Origin: Hirudo medicinalis
Lineage: Eukaryota; Annelida; Clitellata; Hirudinida; Hirudinidae
Length of the DNA stretch: 64,000 bases
NCBI GenBank assembly: GCA_011800805.1
Contig: MPNW01000439.1
Coordinates: 1-64,000 of the forward strand
Direction of reading: 5' to 3'
Shown: one piece after another, positions 19,071 to 33,346 of the stretch
Layout: each line of letters starts with the position of its first letter
Position numbering within the stretch: position 1 is the first letter of the stretch
The notes under the pieces: model-generated
Database searches by the model: none
What the model saw: only the letters and a program-made list of their open reading frames with translations
Told to the model about the DNA's origin: nothing
Position numbers and translations under genes: made by a program

Positions 19071-21720
19071 CGGCCTTTCATAACTCTAATCAATAACGCG
19101 TTTCTTCTTGAAAGCTCTCCTAATCTCTCCACAGGCCTTATCAACTCGAGCCAACAAATCCGACTTTTCCTACCCTTTTAAAATGGAGCAACGATTTTTA
19201 CGGCGGCGAGTAATTGCTGGCATTTCACAATGTATAATTTGCAAGGACATCTACAGGAAAACTAATAAAAAAGATAAATGGCACATCTAAGGGGGGATGT
19301 GGAAAGGCAAGGAGAGCATCTGTTGATGATGGCTCGCTGAGCAGATTTCCTTGGATGCGATGAAGAATCCTCGCATCACAAATTTGTTAAGACACGAGGA
19401 GTGAGTCGAACAAGGAAACGAAATTAAATTTATTTTCACGCTCCTTCAATTTCTTTCCACTCCTTCATAACACCCTGCCGAGAATATTTTGCTTTATTCT
19501 GAAAATTGTGTTGATTTATTAGAAAATGTTTCAAAATGCCATAAAATTACTTTTAAAAAATGAGAGTTCAAAGGATGTGGGTTTCATTTGCAACAAGGGA
19601 GTCGATGATATTGAATATTTGGCTGCTGAAGAACATCACTTTGTGGTTCATTTCGTACTGACCCTGTCACTGACGAGAGGCTCGTATTGGCGGAACCGCT
19701 TGCAACTTTCAATCTCACTTGTCTGTTGGTGCCACATTTGTTTGCTTACAAGTCAGTTCTTTATTTTAAAGCTGATTTCGCACAATTTTATTTTTTCAAA
19801 AACAGAGTATTCAAGAGCCTTGTGGGATTTCAACGTTTCGTTATTTCTTTAAAGTTTTGCTCATAAAATGAAATTCGGCAGCATTGTGACATCATCACAC
19901 CTCCAAAGACTTCCACGTGAATATTTTAAACACACATATTTAGAAATGTTTACGATGTCCATGAAAAAAAATGTGAATAGGAAAACAACTTCCTCTCTCG
20001 GGTTTAAAAGTTTATTCGACCGTCTTTGTCTTTCCCTGTTTATAATGAGATGTTCAGTACATTGGAAGTGCAAAATGGTCTAAATACCCTGGATCAACAG
20101 AGTGTTGATATAGTTACTCAAGCATGTTAGCTGTTTCATGTTGCACAACTACAGGTATTGAAGCTACTTCCCACATATTAGTGTTGTTATTGCTGTTATT
20201 GTTATTGTTATTGCTGTAACGAGATATTGACGCAAAGTGGTCATCTAATTCGTTTAGTTTGATAATTTCGATTTGGCAGAAGAACCTGTTTCTTGAGTTG
20301 CTGGGAGATGAGTGATGGAGATTAGAAATATCAAATTCATGCTGCAACATCTGATTAAATTAGCCTAACCATGCTCAACCATGCTTTCAATTCTGGCGCC
20401 TAACTGACTAGCAGGATCGTCAGAATGCAATATTTTTGGCCTATTAAACTGAACTTATTAATAATAATTATTAATTTGCAAATTAACAATTACTTTCATT
20501 ATTAAATAAACCATAATTAATTAATATTCGACTAATGTTTACACGACAAAGCATGACTTGTTTTTTTTCTCATAATTCCGATTTCCTTTTCGTCTTTGTC
20601 AAAAGAGGAAATGTGCAGCAGCTGCAACAGTTTTGTTCAAAAATACGCATTTTACAGAGTTTCCACTCTTCATCTCAAACAAATTGAAATTCTCCAGCGA
20701 CTTTTGACCTTTTCCACGCCGAGTCACGTGATGACGACTCCAATTTAATGATTGGACATTTGACATGACGTATGAGGGTCGTGCTCTTTCTGGCAGACAT
20801 TTCGTCCGCAACAGTCCGTGATTTTCAGTAATTTGGGTTCTAAGAGATCAGTCCGAGGTTACAAAACGCATGGAACCAACCTAATCTCAAGCCCCACCTC
20901 GAATCCGGTCGGAGAGGGAGCACGGGATAGGGAATGGGCGAATGGTCGATGGATGGCAGGGGCACCGGAGAAGCACCGATGAATTTAATCGCGTGTTTTT
21001 AGAGTCTCGCCCCGTCCATTTAATCAAGCCTTGCGTAGCATTTACGATGGCGCATTGAGGCTCTAATGAACAATAACGGCAGGCGACCTGTCCGCTCACT
21101 TGGCGCTGAAGAGGGGGTCAAGAGCGCATGGTATATACAATTTCCACACATACAACCGAGGCTGAAAAGCGTAATGCTGTACAGGCGCTCAGTGGAGATT
21201 TCACTTGGAATTGCAACCGGTTGTTGACTGAAAGATTGTTCTTGAATTATGGATGGCAGTCCATAAAACATTTTGTAATTGTTTTGCAAACTTTGCTGGA
21301 GGCATCAATTGCAATTTATGGGAGCTCGTCTGCTGGAGTGATTAATGAAAATCGTCTAATTGCCTTTCCTTCTGGCTGTATTATTAATAGCTTCGTGCTC
21401 TTCAATGGCTCTCGCTTCAAGGAGTTGGCCCAATTATTGTAATCATTATTTCATTAAAATTGCTATTATTATTTATTATTATTATTAGTTTTATTATTAT
21501 TTTTATCATCTCTTCGGAGCTCATCAGCGATTCGAATCATCAAAAGAATATTAGATTGAACGGCCCTCTTATTGAGAGGCTCAAGTTGCTAATTGATCGC
21601 TTATCTCGACGAATTTTCATTCCCCATTCATAATTGATGGCCGAGAATCGGAGCAGACATGCGAACCATCCTTCAGTCTGCCAACATTCTTCCATCTTCC
21701 ATTCACGCAATCAAATCCCG
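19071..21720. other. Intergenic, no gene seen
   Basis: Several open frames of 70-108 codons were read (for example 19526-19852 plus and 21020-21289 minus). None shows a domain, codon pattern or splice context I can defend. The part at 20820-21120 is more GC-rich than its surroundings and could be regulatory, but no motif is firm. Confidence 0.45.
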
Positions 21721-21726
21721 CCGACG

Positions 21727-21730
<4 letters not shown>

Positions 21731-21768
<38 letters not shown>

Positions 21769-21961
21769 TCTCTCACTCACTCACCCACCCAACCCAATCA
21801 CTCACTCATCCNNNNNNNNNNNNNNNNNNNNNNNNNNNNNNNNNNNNNNNNNNNNNNNNNNNNNNNNNNNNNNNNNNNNNNNNNNNNNNNNNNNNNNNNN
21901 NNNNNNNNNNNNNNNNNNNNNNNNNNNNNNNNNNNNNNNNNNNNNAAATAAAACGCTCGCA

Positions 21962-21998
<37 letters not shown>

Positions 21999-22000
21999 GT
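21731..22000. repeat. CT microsatellite flanking a 134-base assembly gap
   Basis: CT dinucleotide runs at about 21731-21775 and 21959-21998 surround unknown bases at 21812-21945. The gap almost certainly reflects failed assembly through the repeat. Open frames across it are not genes. Confidence 0.95.
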
Positions 22001-23062
22001 TACTCTCTCCAATTTCCAGATAAATTTTTCTAGCGCTCGTTTCTCTCTTTTCGGAGTTCATTTTTAAAGTGCTTAAATCGTCAACTTGCGAGTTTTTAAG
22101 CAGGTTGTTTTTTAGCTTCGTAGAAGTAGTAGTAGTCGTCGTCGTTGTTGTTGAATAAAGACGCAATAAATCTTTCAGGTGAATTCTTTCTACAAACATT
22201 TCACCTCATACCTTATTGTATGCCCAAACACTGAAGGCCGCCAATTCCTCACTCACTCAGGCTATCGCGGGCTACAATGTCGACACCTACATGCAGAACC
22301 TAATCAGCCGGTTTATAAATTCAATTTTGAGCGTAATTTTACTAACAGAAACGTTTTGCAGGCCTCTTTGGAAATGTGAACGTTGACGGAGTGTTTTTTA
22401 CTTTCTTATGAGAACATCGCGCGTGTTTTCGAACAGAGATGGAAAGACACTTGCCGTTAACCGTCTCTCTCCGGAGCGCTATAAATCACGTCTCCACAGC
22501 GCCACCAGCGCGGCGCAGAAACTCCGCCTCGACCACGCATGTCATAAATTAAATGAATGCCATCCAAGACCTCTGCTTCCTGTTTTCCACGGACGAGTGG
22601 ATCGATTGATACAAAGTTATCTTCCTGCTTGTCGACGTGCAGTTTGAGCCGACCAATGAGATTCCTCACGTGACAGATGCTTCGTCACGTGATCTCAAGT
22701 GGTATCGGTGATCTTTCGAGAAGGACTTGCAATTACTCATAAGACATGCTTCGTACAAGAATCTCGAGGCTGAGCATTCTCAATGTCATCCGATTGTCAT
22801 TGTTGACGTCGATGATTACGATGATGGTATTTATCGTGTGCATTGATTCATATGCTTATGAATTGCTTTAAAGAGATATAACAACGATTTCTATTGGCCA
22901 AATGTTTATTTCGTAGTTGCAGTTGCTAACAAAGTGAGGAAGAGGAATCAGAACTTTGTACAATCATTTCGAACGAAAGAACATCGTGACCAACAAGCCC
23001 CTTACTATGTGAAGAAGTGCTAACGACGAACTTGAGAATAAAATTGAGAAGGTTCTGTTCGC
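22001..23062. other. Non-coding 3' flank of the NET gene
   Basis: No convincing gene. The block at 22440-22560 is unusually GC-rich and includes GCTATAAATCACG and CCACCAGCGCGGCGC, so it could be a promoter or an insulator-like element, but neither can be shown here. Confidence 0.4.
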
Positions 23063-26000
23063 TCAAGGCACGTGATTGGATAAAAATGGTTTGACGTAGG
23101 GGTGGAATCGACTGGATACGCCTGGAGAGAATTTACTGGCTTGCTGGTGAGGATCGTCGAACGCCTTGAGAGACCAAGCGAATGGGTTGTAGGCGAACTG
23201 CGGGAAGACAGAAAACATCGATGTCTCGAGCGGATTCGAATCTTTGCCTTCTGCCCAGTGGAGCCTCACGTGATCCATGACGTCATCGTAGCTACTGAAT
23301 AACTTGGAGCAGGAGTCGCCAATCGGCTTGAAGGGAAAAGGACACGTCAGAGGGGCGGACAAGAGCATCGGATTGTGTTGAGACAGAAAGTGCAAGTACG
23401 AGAGATTCTGAAGATCTTTCGACGACTGAAACATTGAACTCGTAAGCACCGGCGGAGGCAAAAAATTGCTCGGAATATTCCTCTCCTGATTGCTGCTCTG
23501 TTTGCCCTGAGAAGGGGCGAACAAATCACCGCGGGATTTGAGACCCGGAGCAGCGGATGGAGGGGAGTGCTGTGGGGGTTGGAGTTGGTTGTGATTGGGG
23601 CTAAAGGAGGAGTACAGGGAATGAGGAGAGGCTCTTAACTTGCCGAGCTGCTCAGAAAAGGTTGAGTAAGAGAAGTTAAGGAAAGGTGCCGATTGATGGG
23701 CGTTGACTTGCGACATGTAATAATTCTTGAGAAAGTTCGAGTAATCCGGTGGAAAAAAGTTGAAATAGCCGGGATAGATGCCGTCCACAGCTGGTGCGAA
23801 GACGTTTGGTTTGAAAGGCAGGTTTATTAGCCAGGAGTCTGACTTCTTGCCATGATCTGCTGCGCGATGATCTTTGGAATTTCGATTCTCGCTCTTCCTG
23901 GAAACGTTTTCATGCTTCCCTGTAGTGCTCCGTTTGTTCGAAGCCGAGGATGCCGATGACGTCGATTTCATGGCTTGAGTGCCCCTCGCTTTAGGGGCGC
24001 AGGACCTGCTCTGGTGTTTAGATGTTAGTGGCAAAGGTTCAGAGTTTCTCTCGAGTGCTTCATCGTCCTGGTCATGATATTCTCGGTGTGTTGTCATCCC
24101 TACCACATCAAGTTGCTCGTCTTCGGCGCACGGATGTTCACTGGGAGTGGAGTTTTTCCTGGCGATGACGTCACCATTCTTCCTGAAAAATTCTCGACTT
24201 TTGTTGGACGTCATCATGGTCGACGTCACATCCTCTTCAGAGGAGCACCTCAGATGTTCTCTAGAATGATCGTCATTCTTGTGAGGGTCGTGACCTTTGC
24301 TCCCGTTGCATGAGAGGATGCTAAAGGTCGTTGTAGTTGATGTTGAGAGAGTTCTGTTGAAGGGAATCACGTCCTTGCCTATGCTGTTGCAGGTCTGAGC
24401 CAGGAGGGCCAGTGGGCTGTTCTTCACGTCAAACTAAAAATTAGCATTAGACTGATTTATGACAGCAATAGTTATAATAATGTTAGTGTTTCATCAGCAA
24501 CACAATTGAAAGTGTTGTCCTAGATGATGATGGTGATGATGAGGACGACGACGAATTTGATGATGATGATGACGGTGATGGACGTACGTTGCGTTAAGAG
24601 GATGATGTGACAGAAGCTAGGATGTGCAAAGATTTGTTTTCTAAGATTGTTCAACTCCACATCGGGTCACCACCCTGAAGTATTTCACGAGCTGTAAATA
24701 ATTCATTTAAAAATAAAAAGGCCACCTTGCTTATGGAACGCAGGAAGGCTTCAATCGTAAAAGAGATTTTATAAGTCGACTGATGATGCTGGTGGAAAAG
24801 ATGGAGGATTTATGAGCAGAAGTGCAGATAGCAGACATAAACAGACTTGATTGTCCGCTCAAAATGAAGTGAACTACGAGAAGTGAGGTCGGTTCGAATA
24901 GGTGCTCTCAGAATCGAGTCACAAACATGTTTGACTCGGAGTGTTTCCGCACTGCACCCCTCCTCAGCCTGCTCAATAAACACCCACTAGTCTTTCGTTT
25001 CGTCTAGCGATTAATCTTTCCCTCTCTTCGGCTCGCTGTAACTGTATTTTATGGCCCATCGCGCGTTTTGTAAAACTGTTTACACCCGGCGGAAGACGTG
25101 AGCTCCTGTTTTGCATCTGTTTTCTTTTACTTTTTCTTTCTTCCATTCTCTTGGCACATTCATCTTTGGAAGGTATGAGCGAGTGCATGCACAAGAGCAC
25201 CTAATGGCCTCCTCCTCCTGGAGTGGGTGGAAAAATCTTTCCTTTGTGCTCGTTTATGCACCATTGAGGAAAGAACTGTTGTTCGCTGGAAGGCTTCTTT
25301 GAAAATGCTTGGCGAGTCAATAACTTCTGCTACTGCTTTCCTAGGCAACTCGAAGAAGCGTTCGTGAGGATAAGCCATGGAAATACTTTTCGGTTCATAT
25401 AAACATGATAAAACTTGTTTTATGGGCTGATGACTCGCTTGAAAGACGGTTCTAGTCACGCCCATCATTCGCTGAAAAGCTATTTACGACCTTGGCATTC
25501 GGTCTCTCTTCGTTTTATTTTTTGACCGCCGAAGGAAATTTTAACGAATTGACTTCCATGAACCACTGAAATTAGAAAAGAAATGAAAGCGTCTCCATTT
25601 TTTAAGTCGTGCGCCTAATATGGCAGGAATGAGCTGCTATACAAGAGAGGAAGGAGTATTACTTTGTGTGAAAGCGACGTTTATTGGCGTTTCACATTGA
25701 TTTGTCGACTCGCGTTTATGGCTTCTTCTCTGGAAGGGTGACTGGTTATAAACTCCTTGGGAAGGAGAATAAAACACGGTCTCTTCACTCTGGGTGCCTT
25801 GTGATGTCTCCCGACATAACGCCGATACTAAAAACGAGCCGATGGATATGGTCGTCATGATTACAAAATGGCGCTTATGGTGAGGATGATGAATGGCTCT
25901 GGTTATACCGACAATAGTCTTGGTGGAAGTTGGCATCATTCGCCAGCCGATAAAAGATCCGAAGTGGTTCAAAGGCGTTAAGAGGGACAAGAATGGCTCG

Positions 26001-27652
26001 CTGTAAATCATCGACAATGAGTCATTTGTCATCATCCGAGAGTGTTTGGAAGTCATAAAAACCGGCAAGTAACAAAAAGTGCCGCTGAGAGATTTCGATA
26101 AAAGGCAATAAATAAGGCTGGCCGACGAATCACATGAGAGCGACGACACTCAAAACGTTCTCACAAACGTCACATGCCGGGCCTCCCTTCTTATGCTACA
26201 TTCGTCAGTCATTCTCATGATCACCGGGAATTAAAAATCTCAAGTTCTAACCATCTCCACAACCAACCGACCTGATAATTAGTTAAATACAGGCGGATGA
26301 GTGCATGTTTTATTACTCAAACACTGATATCACTATCGCTGGCTACTTTGTTCAGATATCAAAGATGGATTGATGGATGCTTTACTTTTGAAGGCAACTG
26401 CTTTCTAAGAATAAAAAAATTAGACGAGAGAACATTTCTAATTGATTCACTTCGTTTTGGAAAGAATGGAAATGAGTCGAGTGCAAAAATGTTGATTCTC
26501 CTTTGAAGCTAAGCTGTTCTGTCATAGCAGTTCAAACTCTTTTAGCATCCGGCTAATTTTCCCCGACATCGCCAAGGTCATCAAAGTGCTGACGATTTTG
26601 AAAAGCCAAGTCCAATTCATTAATCTCAATATTCGTTACTAGATGTGATAAGAATTAATGAATACTAAATTTATTCTTCTGAAATTTGGCAATCCATTAA
26701 AAATATTCTCAATCAATTTGACATTCGATTGTTTGGGACGTCAAAAAGTACCGAAATAGAAATAGGAGCAGTTGTTGCATTAGAAAAGGTGATGATGATG
26801 CCGGAAGATTTAGTGATGTTGATGATAGTAATCATCATGATAAGATTTTATGGAAATACCAATTGAGGTTACCTTTTATGGCCCTATATACATTCCATGG
26901 ATTCTCAGAAAGAGACACCCAACATTGTTGGTTCAACCAAACCCTAGGATCTCTTTACTTGTGGAAAATCACAAAAACCTAATAGTCGGGTTTCCTAAAG
27001 TTACAGTTACTCGAAGAATCTCCTAGATGATCAATGTGTTCTTCCCTTGAATTATTTTTATTACTAATAACGCAGGACCTGGTTTGTAATGGACTCTGAA
27101 ATATCTGGCACAAGCATGCATAAGTTAGCTGGAAATAGAAATCATATTAGCTGATGGATTTTGCACGTGTATGTGTCCAAATAGTTAAACCTTAACATCT
27201 TTCCTCTTTCAAAAAAACCTCGAATTTTAACTCTCTCGGTCTGGAATGACATAGACGCATTCAACCTTACATTGAAAGTTGTATGGAATTTAAATGTTGT
27301 TTTAGAAAAGTTTAAAAAAAATTCCAGTCAGCATTTATGAAAAAGGAATTTAGTAGAGTTTGAGTTCTAAATTGGAAGTAGAATTGTAAAATTAGGATGA
27401 TGATAGTTCATTTGTTGGACCTTGTTCATACCTCGTGTCCGGAAAATGAAACACGTTCTTCACCGTTCTATCGCTTCTAACGCACACCAATAACCATTTC
27501 GACAGAATTTAAATAAAAATAGTTTCATTAAAAAAGGATGATATTATAAGAACATGGAACATAGACATAGAAAACTATCAAAGATTGGAACAACTCACCA
27601 TTGCGGATTGTTGAAGTTGATCTGGGGGATCGAGATATTGAGTGGTGAACAT
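23063..27652 (-). CDS. NET-family zinc-finger protein (noc/elbow/ZNF703-like), 2 exons, 474 aa
   Basis: NET proteins are nuclear regulators, mostly repressors, that work with Groucho-type co-factors in patterning. Exons in transcript order: 27652-27599 (18 codons, MFTTQYLDPPDQLQQSAM) and 24433-23063, with a GT-AG intron of 3.2 kb in phase 0. The call rests on the SPLALLAQTC motif (residues 24-33), diagnostic of the Sp/NET group, on its place near the N-terminus after a QYL-containing start, on a single atypical C2H2 finger at 382-410 (C-x10-C-x12-H-x3-H), and on the C-terminal RFHPYVKP motif. LPFKPNVF near residue 220-230 may stand for the family's FKPY Groucho-binding motif. The middle is low-complexity (Ser, Lys, Asn, His). 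Exon 1 was chosen because its ATG, donor (ATG|GTGAGT) and phase all fit. The protein is divergent, so the noc-versus-elbow question stays open. Confidence 0.82.
24434..27598 (-). other. Intron of the NET gene
   Basis: Between the two NET exons there is no supported nested gene. A GAT/GAC-rich block lies near 24525-24585. Open frames at 25160-25468 and 25637-26149 (minus) show no motif or splice context. Confidence 0.6.
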
Positions 27653-30600
27653 TTCGAGAAACTAACGCATCAAGAGATAAAAGCTAATATCAATTCTTAA
27701 TGAAACAATTCTTTAAAAGAGCAAACAATTCATAAAGCGAACTCCTTTTAAAACTGGATTGAAAAGGTATTTCACTGCTAAACGCTCGTTGAGAAGTCTA
27801 TCGGATGAGTGACAAACTGACTTAAGCGAAGATCTCCGATCGAATGTACCAACTCTCAGCACCACAATCTCCGATATCTTCCATGAAGAAGCGTCGATAA
27901 CTTGTTACGATACTCTCCTTTCTACGCACTATCTCTCCCTCTATTCATTCCTATCTTTCTAACAAACCCGACGTTCGTAGCATGGGTCTCAATTGCGCTG
28001 TGGATGCTCCAATGTAGAGTGCCAAAGTGCTTATATGCGGGTGTGAACAGTTTTAACTTGCCCTTATATCGTCCGCTTGTATGCTGTTTGTCATCATAGT
28101 TATGAAAGATTACTAACAGGTCTAATGACGACATTCATTTGTGTATCATTCTGCCGCCTTGGTATTATTGCACTACCGTCGAGGTATCATTTTTTGCGAC
28201 GATGACTACGATCGTGGAAATGTGATATTGTTATTTACATTACAATGATGATTAAAATGGTATCATCTGTCAACACTGGCAAGCCATTTTTTTTTCAACT
28301 CCTATTTCAAAGGTTCGCATTGCAGTTGGAGGGAGTCCGTGGCAAGCCATTGTTGGTGGAAGAAGGTTCGAAAGCTCAGACGGGGTTAGGAAGAGTGAGG
28401 AGTGAAATTGAAACCCGAAAACACAAAGGTTCTCGTTAACAGCTCTTCCGTAGAACGAGCTTAAGTATCGGTTTCACGAGTTGAAAGGTCAACTGATTGA
28501 AAGATGAATTACAAACAAATGAAAGAAGAAGGTGGAGAACTTAGGGAACGTTTTTTTAAGTTTTTCACTATTTCTCGTCTGCGCGTGTGCGTGCGTGTGT
28601 GCGTTAATTGGCTCAGTCGTGAGAGGTCAATAGGATATGGATCTTTCGTCACAGATTCGCACATCATGCCGTTTTATATGACGATATTTTGGTGCTGAGA
28701 AACGTCGAGTCTCGTCAAGTGCCACCTGACTGCTGTCAACATCAAGGACGTCATCGCAGAAAGTCAGAAAGGCCAATGAAACGTCAATTAACTGGAGGGC
28801 CGATAAAACCTTGTTTATTTCTCACGGGAGTCTACGAGATGGGTCGGTCGTAATTCACTCCACGGCGTCTTTCTCTACGCCCGGCATGTTTACGCCAGGG
28901 TCAGCGACGATGTGAACACGAACTAAGGCTTGTAAACAGCAGTTATTTATAGCCAGCTAACAACCACCGGTCTGTTTTCTGACAACTCGTGGTGATCGAT
29001 GTCTCCACGTGATAGGAGGATGAAAGTTCGCAATCGAAGTCTAAACGTTCAGTGTTATGAATGAATGAATTATCTCTGAAAGATTGTTAGGTTAGAGATG
29101 AATCTTTGGAATCCAAATGTTAATTAGTTTGTGCACAAGAGTTGTCTTCTCCTTGCAATCTTGGAAAAGAACCAACCAGGTCTCCAATCGCGACGGTGGA
29201 AAATATATTACCACTCCAGGTCCTAGAGGCACTTAAAATCTCCTTTTTTAAGGCTTTCCTTTAAGTAAGATTTGTGCCTGTCTCGGCTCTGACAACACGG
29301 CAATAAAGTCTGCAACATTCCCGCGCCTTTTTTTCTATTCATCTCGTGGTCGAGCTTCATAAATTTGTCTTCGGTCGTTCTGGCGTAAACTATTTGAGGT
29401 CATAAATTGCAGGAGAGGCCAGGCTATTTGTCAGTCGTGATAAGTCCAAAAGCCGACAAAGATTGATGGGGAAGCGTCGCCCTCCGCCGGCGATATTTTG
29501 ACCCCCGAACATGAACCTGAGCATGTTGATTATCAAGTGAAATTTTATTAAAGCATTCATTAATTTCTCCATGGAAATAATACTATCCATTAATCCAGTA
29601 GAAGATGCATACAATGGAGGCATCAATTCATCGGCAAACATTCGAACAATTCACTGCTGATGCATTCAGGCAGAAGACCGATTACTAAATGCATCGATTC
29701 ATCATTGCATGTTTTACATTTGCATTCAGAGTCTAACACAGAGTAATTCATTGATTCATTGAATTCTTACACATCATAGTCATAAACTGGTCTTAACTTT
29801 GCAAATTGTTACACAATTGCTCCCCTTATGAAATTCTTCACAACGGAAAGGAAAGATGGAGGAGTGGAAAGAACGGAGAGTAGGAAATAATTCATGGACC
29901 GAATTTTGTGACTGGCCGGGCACGCTTTATTTGCACGAATCCGTGGAAAAGTCTCGGTTTTAACGTTCCAGGTGATGGATGGGAGTTGTGTTGAAAGATT
30001 ATGACAAAGTGTCGAGAGATGCGAAACATCAATCACACGGGACGTGATTTCACGAGTGCAGACCGCATCTTCCCTCATCGGAGTATGGAAAGTGAAGCGA
30101 AAATCTTGGGCTTTGATGTGATCGGTCCGTCAAAATACGCCGTGGAACATCTCAAAACAAGTGTTTTGATTTGAAATGCTGGGAATTGTTGGGTAGCAAT
30201 TTTTTTTCTCTCGGTTAATTAACTTTTCTTCGGGCTGGAAAGCTTGGCAGGCGAATAAAGTGTTGTATCTGGAAAGGGTTGGAATGCATTGTGAAGTTTT
30301 CCAGGTATCATCTCGCACTTCAGCAACACTTCATCTTAGCAGGCAGAATTTCCATCTATAAATTATTAATTTCTATGCATTTTAAACTGTGCATAGAATG
30401 TACTGGTTACGTGTTTAACTTAAATTGGTGTTTTCGCTGATTCGTTTAAGAAAAATGTGCAAAGATGAAATTAAATTCTCGCAAGTCTGTGCGAATAAGT
30501 TCTTCACAAGTGAGACTGGCGAATATTTTCTAAAAAGAATAATAAAGAAAACCCGTCACCGTGTCAACATTGAAAAACAAAATTCTAATTCTTTTGTTGA

Positions 30601-33346
30601 GATTTGTCCAAAATCAAAAATAGCGAAAAAAGTTAATATCGGGTCAGATTTATTATGACTGTTTGTTGTCGTCACAGTCAGGAAAATGTCATAACAATAG
30701 TAAAACAAAAGAACTATCCGAGGAACAAACCAGTTTCTTAAGTCTAGGAAACAAACTGAAATGTTTAATTGAGCAGAAAACAAAATCGATGATTAATATT
30801 GTTAACTACAATCGATTGCAAAACATGCTCTACGTCGACATGCATTGTAAGGCATAAAATCAATTTAATTAATAAATGAAAAAGTCCCAAGCAACAAAGC
30901 CTCATCGATTAGAAACTTCGACGGATCAACAACGAAAAGAAAATTTGATATTTTTTTGTCAGTTACTAATTTTAAATAATATCTCCTAAATTTGCATTTA
31001 ATTTCATTCATTTATCGAAATCCAATAAATAAAAATGACAAAAATAATGCCGAAAGTGTTGAATAATTTAATAATAAGTTGAATAATTCAGGAAATAAGC
31101 AAGTTTCGAATTAAGCAATGGCGTTCAAATTAATAATATTATGATAACTACGCATGGTTCTAGCAACCAATCCCTGAAGTAGTATTCGAAATACCAGTAG
31201 GACAGGATTACACAATTAATTGGAACCGAATAACAAAGCAGTATTTTTTCTCTTACACGTCTTCATGGAATAACTCTTTTTTAAAAGATATTTCTACGTT
31301 TATAAATTCTTCGAACTTGGGGTTTCCACGGTACTAGCTTCAAAATAACTGGGGAATTTCTTACCTCAAATCGTAATAAATTCTAAGCGAACACATTGAG
31401 GCCTTTTTTTTAAACATTTACTGGAAGGTTTTGCAACGCTAATATAAATTGACGGTTTGAGGGAAAAGAATAGCAAGAGAAAGTTCTAAAATAAATAATA
31501 AATAAATACATTTCTCCGGAAACTTGGTTGCATTTGAGCAACAATAACATGCTCCAATGTTTTGCAAATTAGGCTTGAAATTATTTTCAAAAAATTGTCA
31601 GAAAAGTAAGTTAAGACAATTTTCTTATTAAGAAACAGCTATACTATATATATGAAAGAAATAAGTCAAGAGTCCATTAAAATAATTTGTTTAATATTAA
31701 TATTTATCTACTCAAGACTGAATAAGTTACAATCTTTTAACGAACTCTTTCTTTAATTTTCCTAATTTTCATTCGAAAGCAAAACACAAAACACTGCTTT
31801 TAAAAGACAAGCGCCATTCCCAACGTTCTCTAACAGGAAAAGCCAGGTCATTACATTTTAACAAGGACACCTCCCAACAAATATTCTTGTCACACGGGAC
31901 AATTACTTTGGAAATGGTCATTTGTTTTGTATGCTCTGAAAGTCAATCAAGGAATACTCTTGCATTGCCACAACGGAAATAGCTAAGTTTGGCAACCGAA
32001 GAAGTATCAGCAATATGGAATATTAATTATTATTAAATTGATGTCAATTTACAGGTCGTTTAACAATTTGTAACGAGTAAATTAGTATAAATTCAGTTTA
32101 CTGAAACTTTTAATAAATTTTTTCTTCAAAGCTATTTAATAGCAAATTGCCCCCGTTCAAGAACAGCCTTCCAGTGACCTGATTCCATTTGGGCACAAAA
32201 AGGTCATTTATGAGCAGGTGGGTTCACGTCTGAAGTCCTTAAGAACAGACACGTACGTCTTGAACTTTGAACTTTGAACTAACCTGTCTCCCAGTCAAAG
32301 ATATTGAGAGATTTACTAGGATATTACTGGTGAACTTCAATAAAAAATCTTTTTGATTTTTTTTATTGCTGAGTCGAGACGATTTTGGACGAATTTGAAT
32401 TGATTGATTGATGGATAAATGAGTAGATGGATGGATGAATGAATAGCTGAGTGGATGGATTGATGGATGAATAAATGAGTGGATGGATTGATGGATGGAT
32501 GGATGACTTTTGTTCAAGAATCCGTTTGTTTGAGGTGAAATAAAGGTGAGTGAGCAAAATTTGAGTAAAATTCTTGCGCTCCAGCACAGGATATGACGTC
32601 ATGCAATCCACATGAGCAGATTAAAATTTTTTAATTTTACCGGATAAATCTTAAGATGAGAAAATTTCGAGGAGTCCAAAGAATTTAAAAAAGAAAAATT
32701 TAAGTTTGGATATGCTAGATAAAAGTCATAAATAAGGATTCATATGTCTGATTTGCTGTAAAATGATAATAATATTATTTTATATTTATATTTATTTATT
32801 TATAAATCTAAATTTATTAAAAATATAACTTCACTCGTGCTGGTGATTATTTAATAAATAGATAAAAATAATAATAATAACCACTTTATTTATTAAAGTT
32901 ACTGCTCATTTCAGTGAATTATCGTTAAAAGTGATGATCCCATAAAAGCATTTACATATTAATAGTTTTAAGCGGCTTTTCCATTGCTTTTTAGCGCTCC
33001 GTAGCGCATTCTTTCGACTTTACAGGCGACACACGCAGGCGTGCATAGATATTGCATTTGTTAGCGCCCATCTAATTTGCATGGAGTCGACGAAAATTAA
33101 AAGCTGGTCCCGCTGAGATTCCACCCTTCAAACGGAAACTTTTCGAGCTCCACCACAGGGCGACCACTGTTGACTGGGAACAGGAATTTCTTTCCAGTCG
33201 GTTGTCTCATGATTTCCATTGCCCGAAAGCGTCATCGAGTATTTTTTAGCCTCCGTCCAGGAGCAGACTGTTAAATTAACCCAGAGCAGCACCTCGCTCG
33301 TTTTATAACATGAACTTTGGCTGATCGAGTAAAGCTGTGATTTCCA
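27653..33346. other. Gene-poor region upstream of the NET gene
   Basis: I found no gene in this 5.7 kb. It is non-coding by inspection, with scattered short open frames. Developmental regulators of the NET type usually sit among distal enhancers, so this is a plausible place for them, but that is inference only. A tetranucleotide tract at 32398-32507 is listed separately. Confidence 0.5.
32398..32507. repeat. ATGG/ATTG/AATG tetranucleotide tract
   Basis: Imperfect four-base repeats (GATTGATTGATGGATAAATG style). The serine/histidine/proline-rich open frames on the opposite strand are products of the repeat. Confidence 0.85.

Noticed and set aside
18672..19144. Open frames of Ile/Leu/Tyr/Asn runs
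   Set aside because: They are translations of the AAT microsatellite.
19526..19852. 108-codon plus-strand open frame
   Set aside because: No recognisable family, no flanking splice sites, and the hydrophobic runs fit AT-rich chance sequence.
21634..22199. Ser/Leu-rich open frames near 21.7-22.2 kb
   Set aside because: They are products of the CT microsatellite and the assembly gap.
25637..26149. 170-codon minus-strand open frame inside the NET intron
   Set aside because: Composition is unremarkable, with no domain or splice signals. It is probably a chance frame in a GC-richer patch.
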